From positions 1-11,230 of the forward strand of contig JAJRUY010000185.1 of NCBI GenBank assembly GCA_024277555.1: DNA of 11,230 nt, written 5' to 3'. The position numbers and the translations under genes were made by a program. A model generated the notes under the pieces. That model was not told where the DNA came from. It made no database searches and was given only the letters and a program-made list of their open reading frames with translations. This document shows positions 5,731 to 11,230 of this stretch, piece after piece (positions within the stretch are counted from its first letter, which is position 1; the number at the start of each line of letters is the position of its first letter). Source of the DNA: Gammaproteobacteria bacterium. Lineage in GTDB: Bacteria > Pseudomonadota > Gammaproteobacteria > Chromatiales > Chromatiaceae.

Positions 5731-6576
5731 TCAGAGTGCGGACAGATAGGCGCTCAGGGAGAGCTTGCGATCACGGATATTCAGCTTCTTGCGGATGTTT
5801 TTCCGGTGAGTGGATATGGTCAGGTCGGAAAGGTTGAGCAGGGATGCAATCTCCTTGGTCTGTTTGCCTTCCTTGATGAGATTGGCGATCTGGATTTCCA
5901 CGCGGGTTAGTTTCATCTGTAACAGATCATGGTTGTCGATCAGCGAGTCTGATACCTGCTTCAGGTTGGCGATGAGCATATCCACGATATTCTGCTGATT
6001 TTCATTCATGGGCGTTTTGCGCAGCCGTTCCGCATAGGGGATGACCAGGCTGTTGATGTTGTTCAGGATGTTTTTCTCGGTTTCCTTGCTGTCCTGCTGC
6101 TGTTGGGTCATGAGTACGCGCAAGGCGGTGAGAGTTTCGCCCAGCTCCCGGGTTTTTTCTTCTACCTGGAGCTGCAGGTGCTGCCGCAGGCGGTACAGCT
6201 CTACATGACTGTTGACCCGCGACATCAGTTCCTCGGCATGAATGGGTTTGCAGATATAGTCTACGCCACCAGCGTCAAAAGCCTTGATTTTGCTTTCTTC
6301 CTGCTCGTGGCCGGTTACGAAAATAACCGGTATGTCCTGCAGGGCTTCCAGTTTCTTTAGCTCGGCGCAGAGCTCGTATCCATCCATGCCAGGCATGCTG
6401 ATGTCCAGCAAAAACAGTTCCGGGGGGGTGGACTGTGCGACTTTCAAGGCCAGCGCACTGTCTTTTGCCGCCCGAACGCGGTGTCCCCGATCCGTAAGCA
6501 GCTTGCTCAGCACATGAATCATGTCGGGACTGTCATCGACAATCAGGATGTCGGCGGATTTTGTTGCTGTACTCAT
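5731..6576 (-). CDS. Response regulator, receiver and LuxR/NarL-type HTH with coiled-coil linker
   Basis: This is a 281-residue cytoplasmic regulator. The receiver spans about 8-125, with acidic pair D14-D15, phosphoacceptor D58 (LLDIS), T88 and K110 (KPI). A Gln/Glu-rich helical stretch, about 125-215, is likely a coiled coil for dimerisation. The C-terminal HTH is about 222-275, with the LuxR-family core TKEIASLLNLSDLTISTHRKNIRKKL. The long helical linker is unusual for NarL proteins, which join the two domains directly. The ATG overlaps the kinase stop in an ATGA arrangement and has only a weak ribosome site, so translation is probably coupled. It is the natural phosphate acceptor from the kinase HPt domain. 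It is also the best local candidate to bind the GGGTA-N7-TACCY sites, but that is inference. Confidence 0.92.
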   Translation of the reverse strand: MSTATKSADILIVDDSPDMIHVLSKLLTDRGHRVRAAKDSALALKVAQSTPPELFLLDISMPGMDGYELCAELKKLEALQDIPVIFVTGHEQEESKIKAFDAGGVDYICKPIHAEELMSRVNSHVELYRLRQHLQLQVEEKTRELGETLTALRVLMTQQQQDSKETEKNILNNINSLVIPYAERLRKTPMNENQQNIVDMLIANLKQVSDSLIDNHDLLQMKLTRVEIQIANLIKEGKQTKEIASLLNLSDLTISTHRKNIRKKLNIRDRKLSLSAYLSAL

Positions 6577-9500
6577 AGGTGCACCAATAGGGTCTTCAGG
6601 CCGGTGGCGGCCGCGTCAAAATCAAAGTGTTCAAGGTCATGCTGAATATTCTGCAATTCGCTGAGAGTGGCCTCCTCCGTCACCAGTGGCAGCAGCGCAT
6701 TTACATCGGCCACAGCGGCCACGCTGTACTGCTGTGTAAGTTCCAGCAGGGCGCTGAGCCTTTCCCGCAAATCCAGAGTCTGTTCTGATGCTGATTGGCC
6801 CGGGGCTGCGGGGGTGGCGTAATCGGGCAGCTCGTCTATATACAAGGCGATTTCCTCCAGGTCGTTGCCGGTTTGTTCCAGCAGTGCGTTCAAGTCGCCG
6901 CAAGCAGTGTCCGGGACATTGGCATCTTTGGCGCTGGATAGCCCTTTCAGTTGTTGCTCCAGCTCGGCTACCATACGCGACAGCCCGGTAGCGCCAATGG
7001 TGTTGGAAAGCCCTTTGAGGGTATGCGCCAGGCGGCTGGCGTCCTCCCATTTTTGTTCCAGTATCAAGCCATGGAGCAGTGCTGTGTCTTGGCGGTGATT
7101 GGCGGCGAATTTCTTCAGCAGCCTGGTGTAGTCATCCTCATTCAGAGTCAGTCTGCGCATCGCCCGGGTGGAGTCGATTCCGGGATGTGATGGGAAGGTG
7201 CCGGACGCCTGGAGGCTGCTGAAAGGTGTCAGGGTTTGGTTGGCAGCCATTTTTCGCAGCACGGGGTTGATGACTTTATCAATTTTTTCCATCAATTCAT
7301 GGATGTCGATGGGCTTGGATACATAGTCGTCCATTCCGGCGCGCATGCATTTTTCCCGGACGATGGTGGATGTGCTTGCAGTCAGGGCGATGATAGGCAG
7401 TTTTTTCAGCTTCAGCTGGTTGCGAATGATCCAGGTTGCCTCATAGCCATCCATGATGGGCATCTGTATGTCCATCAGCACCAGGTCGTATTGATTCTGT
7501 TCCAGTTTCTCCAGAGCCTTCTGGCCATCGCTGGCGGTGTCCACCAGCAGCTGATGGTGTTCCAGCACTTCTGTGGCGAGTTCACGGTTGATTGCATTGT
7601 CTTCCACCAATAGCACCCGGGTATTTCGCAGCTGTTTGAAAGATTGCCGCAGGCTGTCTTCGGGCTTGTCAGGGAGCTCTCCTTCTCCAGGCAGAAGGAA
7701 GCTGAGGCGAAAAAAGAAGGTGCTGCCAATGCCGGGTTCGCTCTCGACCTCGATTTTGCCGCCCATCTTCTCGATCAGTTGCGATGAGATCGTGAGCCCG
7801 AGTCCGGTGCCGCCAAACTTCCTGGTGGTGCTGCTGTCGCCCTGGGAGAAAGGCTGGAATATGCGGTTCAGCTTGTCCTGGCTCATGCCGATGCCGGAAT
7901 CACAAACGGAAAACTCTATCTCGACGCTGTCGTCGTCACGTTTCAGTTCCCTGGCGATGATCTGGATTTTTCCCTGGTTGGTGAACTTTACGGCATTGCT
8001 GGTTAGATTGGTCAGGATCTGCTTCAGGCGCAGTGGGTCTCCAAGGAGAATATTCGGCCCTTTGGCGCCCTGAACAAGCTGCAGTTCGACTTCCTTTGTA
8101 TGAACCAGTTGCCGGGTCATGGAGGTGACCATGGCCAGTTCCTTGTCCAGATCAAAAGGTATGGATTCGATTGCCAGTTTACCCGCCTCGATCTTGGAGA
8201 AATCCAGAATCTCGTTGATCAGGCTGAGCATGGTATGTGCCGATTCCTTTACATTTCCCAGATACTTTCTTTGCTGTGGGACAAGATCTCCTTCCAGGCA
8301 AAGGTCGGTAAAGCCGAGAATGGCGTTCATGGGGGTGCGGATTTCATGGCTGATATTGGCGACGAACTCTGATTTTGCGGCACTTGCGGCCTGAGCCTCG
8401 CGTTTGGCCTGGCGCAGCGCGCCCAGTTGTTGCTTCCTGCGGGTGATGTCCCGGGATACCGCCACATACTGGTTAATGTTTCCGTCCTGATCCTTGATCG
8501 GGGAAATGGATGCTTCTACCCAGTATGGTGTGCCGTTCTTGCGCAGGTTGCGAAATGCCCCCTGCCAGATCCGCCCGGAGGTCAGGGTTTGCCACAGGTG
8601 CTGGTAAAAGCCCGTGGTATGGGTGCCGGAGGCGAACAGTCGGGGGTTGCGCCCGATGAGCTCCTCCCGGCTGTAGCCGGTCAATCTGCCCGAGGCCGGG
8701 TTGCAGTCTATGATCCGTGCATCTGTGTCGGTGATGATGATGGATTCCTGGGAATGCGCAAAAACTGTGGCCGCCATGCGCGCCCTTTCCTGTGAGCGCA
8801 TTTGTTCGGTAATGTCCTCGGCGATGCCGTCGATGGAAATGATGTTTCCCCTGGCGTCCCATACCGGATGAGAAGAGATGCGCAAGATGTGTCTGTTTCC
8901 CGAGGGATGGACAAAACGCATTTCAAACTGCATGAAAGTTGCTTTTCCTTCTATGCGCTGCTTGATATAGGCTATGGCCTTTTCCGCATCTTGGGGAAAC
9001 CAGTTCACCACCTCGAACCAGCTGTTGCCGAGCATGTCTTCTTTGGTCAGGCCAAAGATACTGGTTACTCCATCACTCACATAGGTAAGCTCCCCGGCCA
9101 GCCCCCGGTGGCTGTAAATGATGAATTTTTCACCAATATTGTCAATGAGCTGCTGGTACTTGGCCTGGCTTTCCTGCAGGGCCAGGGCGGCTTCCTTGCG
9201 TTCGGTGATATCCATGTGAGTGCCGAACATCCATAGTGGCGTACCGTCGGCCTCCCAGTTGGTCACCTTGCCCCGGGACTGCACCCATACCCAGTGCCCA
9301 TCTTTGTGCCGCATGCGAAAACTGGATTCAAAATACTCTGTTTCACCACGGAAGTGCTGTTGCATGAGCTTTTGTGCCACTTTGAAATCGTCCGGGTGGG
9401 CCAGATGAGTCCAGGTATCGATGCTGACGGGGGACAGATCGGCCAGGGTATAGCCGATGATTTCTGCCCAGCGATCATTGAAAATGGCGTTTCCTGTCTT

Positions 9501-10640
9501 GATGTTCCATTTCCAGGTGCCGGCCTGGGCGGCATGGATAATCTGCTCAAAATGGTTTGCCGAATCCTCCGCCAGGAGGCGTTGTGTGTGCAGTTGCCGG
9601 TTGCGTGTAATCAGCAAATGCAGCAGAACCAGAATAACCAGGGTGGCTAGCAGCAATATGCTGCCGGTGAGCTTGTGCTGCTTCCATATGTCCCGCAAGG
9701 TGATAGTGGGGGCGATGTCGTAAGGCGGCAGCTGCAGGGCCTGGATGATGTTTTCTGCCGACTGATAATCAGCTGGTGGGGCGAAGCTGGCGATATTTGC
9801 AGCCTGTGCGGCAGGATGATCGGGCTTCAGCGCCGCCAGGCTCGACAGGAAGGCATCGATGAATTCCTGCTTTACATGGGGCAATGCCAACACCGGCCAC
9901 TGCGGATACAGCCGGGTTGAAACCATATAGGGAAAGCCCGGCTGCTGGCTTGAATTGATCACCCTGAATATATCCGGTGAGTGTTCTCCGGATATCCAGG
10001 CTGCTTCCAGCACCCCGGCGGGCACAAAGCCTACATCCACATTTCCCGACAGGACGGTCTCGATAACGGCATTGTAATCTCCGGTTTCGACCAGGTGTGC
10101 GTCTCGTGGCAGCAAAATGCCCGCTTGAAGCAGCTCGTAGGCCTGTGCCTGATACCCTCCCAGGTGCTTGGTGCCAGCCACGGCAATCCACTTTCCCCTG
10201 ATGTCTGTAAGCCGGGAGATGTCGGCCCTTTTTTTCCGGGTGAAGATGACGCCTCCTGTTTGCTGGGTAGACCGGCTTTCCCCGGTGCTGCGCACAATGG
10301 TGGCCAGAGCTCCTTTCAGGTTGTAGCGCTCGCGCAGCAGGATATAGTGGCTCGGGTTGGTAACTATAAAATCCAGATCCTTGCTTGCCAGGGCGTCGTG
10401 GATGTCATGCAGGTTCATCGTCTTCAGCTTGATCTTGATGTTTTCCAGGTGCGAATTCAGGTAGTCCACCAGCGGCTGGAAGCGTGCATTCGTTTCCGAC
10501 GGGGAATAATAGGAAAAGATCCCCAGGCTTAGCTCGGTTACCGGTGTGGGCTGTGGATCCTGCGAAGTCGCGGCATGGGCATTGCTGACAGGCGCGATGC
10601 TGCTGAGCAGCAGCAGGATGAATGCTGGCCAGCGGCTCAT
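6573..10640 (-). CDS. TtrS-like hybrid sensor histidine kinase with PBP, three PAS, REC and HPt domains
   Basis: This encodes 1355 residues. A signal peptide ends near AHA-23. A periplasmic PhnD-type binding domain follows (about 36-300); FIVTNPSHYILL and the GGY and STRLYPQW regions resemble the sensor domain of the tetrathionate kinase TtrS. It has no cysteine. A single membrane helix lies at about 324-345. Then come PAS domains (about 360-485, 493-613, 622-733), HisKA with SHEIRTP (H765), and HATPase with N-box N882, DSGIGMS (914-920) and GGTGLGL (943-949). The receiver has E1013-D1014, D1057 and K1109. The HPt domain has AHTLKG (H1206). A 70-residue helical tail follows. The chain therefore holds a full phosphorelay ending in HPt, which should phosphorylate D58 of the regulator encoded next. 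The ATG is supported by the signal peptide; AAGGA lies a long 12 nt upstream. The ligand is unknown; an oxyanion is plausible. Confidence 0.93.
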   Translation of the reverse strand: MSRWPAFILLLLSSIAPVSNAHAATSQDPQPTPVTELSLGIFSYYSPSETNARFQPLVDYLNSHLENIKIKLKTMNLHDIHDALASKDLDFIVTNPSHYILLRERYNLKGALATIVRSTGESRSTQQTGGVIFTRKKRADISRLTDIRGKWIAVAGTKHLGGYQAQAYELLQAGILLPRDAHLVETGDYNAVIETVLSGNVDVGFVPAGVLEAAWISGEHSPDIFRVINSSQQPGFPYMVSTRLYPQWPVLALPHVKQEFIDAFLSSLAALKPDHPAAQAANIASFAPPADYQSAENIIQALQLPPYDIAPTITLRDIWKQHKLTGSILLLATLVILVLLHLLITRNRQLHTQRLLAEDSANHFEQIIHAAQAGTWKWNIKTGNAIFNDRWAEIIGYTLADLSPVSIDTWTHLAHPDDFKVAQKLMQQHFRGETEYFESSFRMRHKDGHWVWVQSRGKVTNWEADGTPLWMFGTHMDITERKEAALALQESQAKYQQLIDNIGEKFIIYSHRGLAGELTYVSDGVTSIFGLTKEDMLGNSWFEVVNWFPQDAEKAIAYIKQRIEGKATFMQFEMRFVHPSGNRHILRISSHPVWDARGNIISIDGIAEDITEQMRSQERARMAATVFAHSQESIIITDTDARIIDCNPASGRLTGYSREELIGRNPRLFASGTHTTGFYQHLWQTLTSGRIWQGAFRNLRKNGTPYWVEASISPIKDQDGNINQYVAVSRDITRRKQQLGALRQAKREAQAASAAKSEFVANISHEIRTPMNAILGFTDLCLEGDLVPQQRKYLGNVKESAHTMLSLINEILDFSKIEAGKLAIESIPFDLDKELAMVTSMTRQLVHTKEVELQLVQGAKGPNILLGDPLRLKQILTNLTSNAVKFTNQGKIQIIARELKRDDDSVEIEFSVCDSGIGMSQDKLNRIFQPFSQGDSSTTRKFGGTGLGLTISSQLIEKMGGKIEVESEPGIGSTFFFRLSFLLPGEGELPDKPEDSLRQSFKQLRNTRVLLVEDNAINRELATEVLEHHQLLVDTASDGQKALEKLEQNQYDLVLMDIQMPIMDGYEATWIIRNQLKLKKLPIIALTASTSTIVREKCMRAGMDDYVSKPIDIHELMEKIDKVINPVLRKMAANQTLTPFSSLQASGTFPSHPGIDSTRAMRRLTLNEDDYTRLLKKFAANHRQDTALLHGLILEQKWEDASRLAHTLKGLSNTIGATGLSRMVAELEQQLKGLSSAKDANVPDTACGDLNALLEQTGNDLEEIALYIDELPDYATPAAPGQSASEQTLDLRERLSALLELTQQYSVAAVADVNALLPLVTEEATLSELQNIQHDLEHFDFDAAATGLKTLLVHL

Positions 10641-10834
10641 GACCGGGATCTTTCCTTGCGCTCGGCTATGGGGTATGGGGGGTGCATTGCAGCATTCTTC
10701 CTTCGGGCAGCATGTGGTGTGAATAATGAATTCAGGTGCAGCGTATAATGAGCATCTATACAGGGATAAAGCCGCAAAACATCATGGTAATGAACGTGGG
10801 AAATTGTTCAACAGTGAGAAAACTGGTGCATAAT

Positions 10835-10851
10835 GGGTATTCATTATACCC
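10835..10851. promoter_or_regulatory. Palindromic site GGGTAT-N5-ATACCC, copy 3
   Basis: This is an exact match to GGGTA-N7-TACCC with arms extended to 6 bp. It lies about 190 bp upstream of the kinase start and about 160 bp upstream of the DUF302 start, so it could act on either gene. Read on the minus strand, it contains TATAAT. No CATAAT box lies 46 bp away on either side, unlike copies 1 and 2. Confidence 0.45.
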
Positions 10852-10937
10852 GACTGGTACGGGCGTACTGTGCGCAAGTTAACAGCCATTGGCGGATTTG
10901 ACTGGTATCGGGCTTCAGCCTTTTCAGGGCATAATGT

Positions 10938-10965
10938 TTCTGCCCGGATACCGGGCCTGGCAGAA
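10938..10965 (+). promoter_or_regulatory. Nested inverted repeats in the DUF302 upstream region
   Basis: GCCCGG-ATA-CCGGGC (10942-10956) is a perfect 6-bp stem with a 3-nt loop. The flanking TTCTGCC (10938-10944) and GGCAGAA (10959-10965) also pair perfectly. The two stems share bases 10942-10944 and so cannot form completely together. If transcription starts at or before about 10942, this would be a leader RNA structure about 50 nt before the start codon. Function is unknown. Confidence 0.4.
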
Positions 10966-11012
10966 CCCGTTGCGCTGAATAGAAACCCAGGGAAATTATC
11001 AAAGGAGTCCGC

Positions 11013-11230
11013 ATGGAGAAAAATTACATGAAAAAGCTGATTTTCGTAGTTGGCATGTTGCTGGCGCTGCCTGCCCATGCAGCCGAGGGGTTGATGCTCA
11101 TGGGCAGCAGCCATGACGTTGCCACAACCATGGATCGCCTGGAAAAAATCGTTGCTGGCGCAGGCTTTAACGTCATTGCCAGGATAAATCATGGCAAAGC
11201 CGCCAAAGGTGTCGATATTGACCTTGAGCC
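11013..11230 (+). CDS. Exported DUF302 family protein, truncated by the window edge
   Basis: The reading frame stays open to the last base; about 72 codons are visible. The ATG at 11013 follows AAAGGAG with 5 nt spacing. A second in-frame ATG at 11028 (MKKLIFVV...) also has a GGAG 9 nt upstream and is a reasonable alternative. The N-terminus is a signal peptide ending in PAHA, before AEGLM. The following GSSHDVATTMDRLEKIVAGAGFNVIARINHGKAAKG matches the usual opening of DUF302 domains: a strand, a helix with xDRLE, then GFxVxAxIxH. DUF302 has no firmly established function; members are common in sulfur- and metal-metabolising bacteria. It is transcribed away from the kinase gene and shares its upstream region with the third palindrome. 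Confidence 0.85.
   Translation, partial: MEKNYMKKLIFVVGMLLALPAHAAEGLMLMGSSHDVATTMDRLEKIVAGAGFNVIARINHGKAAKGVDIDLE

Larger units (their letters stand above)
10641..11012. other. Divergent intergenic region between the kinase and DUF302 genes
   Basis: The 372 bp separate the minus-strand kinase from the plus-strand DUF302 gene. I see no supportable gene. The region is AT-rich in patches, with several -10-like boxes (TATAAT at 10743-10748, CATAAT at 10829-10834 and 10930-10935) but no convincing paired -35. It holds the third GGGTA-N7-TACCC palindrome and a strong hairpin, annotated separately. ACTGGT occurs three times in the same orientation (10822, 10853, 10901). Confidence 0.6.

Noticed and set aside
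10822..10906. Three direct ACTGGT repeats as an iteron or operator set
   Set aside because: The hexamer is short and the spacing (31 and 48 bp) is irregular. I see no longer shared flank, so chance is a fair explanation.
10898..10935. TTGACT (10898) with CATAAT (10930) as a sigma70 promoter for DUF302
   Set aside because: The spacer would be 26 bp, far too long. Neither box has a suitable partner at 16-18 bp.
10957..10973. Sigma54-like promoter, TGGCA...TTGC, before the DUF302 gene
   Set aside because: GG and GC are separated by 11 bases instead of the required 10, and the C after TGGCA is replaced by G.
10782..11192. Minus-strand 136-codon frame at the right edge
   Set aside because: It runs opposite the DUF302 gene and its leader and resembles no protein family.
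1..11230. CRISPR array, tRNA/rRNA genes, transposase or integrase genes
   Set aside because: I looked for regular short repeats with spacers, cloverleaf-like segments and transposase motifs and found none. The repeats present are two inverted copies plus fragments.

Overview
The window looks like chromosomal DNA of a Gram-negative proteobacterium, probably a gammaproteobacterium. It has exported proteins with classical signal peptides, good Shine-Dalgarno sequences, a CRP-type palindrome, an HD-GYP protein, a multi-PAS hybrid kinase and REP-like extragenic repeats. The genus cannot be read from the sequence. Seven complete genes lie on the minus strand and one truncated gene enters on the plus strand at the right edge.

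Layout, in the direction of minus-strand transcription. (1) 10640-5731: a 1355-residue hybrid sensor kinase with a TtrS-like periplasmic binding domain, three PAS domains, a kinase core, a receiver and an HPt domain. Its stop overlaps by 4 nt the start of a receiver-LuxR-HTH response regulator. (2) 5730-5319: a repeat-rich spacer with a 46-nt hairpin, a 118-bp repeat (copy B), a promoter and a REP-like palindrome. (3) 5318-3064: a GAF/HD-GYP cyclic-di-GMP phosphodiesterase, then a receiver-like protein of unknown function. (4) 3063-2831: a second promoter region. (5) 2830-473: two exported proteins that each carry two NarX/PilJ-type P-box motifs and no signalling output domain, then a small exported DUF1566-like protein. 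(6) 472-1: repeat copy A, in the opposite orientation to copy B, with further partial repeat ends and no supportable gene. To the right, 10641-11012 is a divergent intergenic region, followed by a plus-strand exported DUF302 protein cut by the window edge.

The most interesting signal is regulatory. A palindrome of the form GGGTA-N7-TACCY occurs in the upstream regions of all three minus-strand gene groups (2992-3008, 5558-5574, 10835-10851). In the first two it sits exactly 46 bp upstream of a CATAAT -10 box, and the intervening DNA is also conserved (ACGCYRGCC and TCCTYATTA at the same offsets). My inference is that the three groups form one small regulon, perhaps controlled by the local response regulator. 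It would link a periplasmic ligand sensor to cyclic-di-GMP turnover and to secreted P-box proteins that may bind a small anion. Binding and ligand identity are not shown by the sequence.
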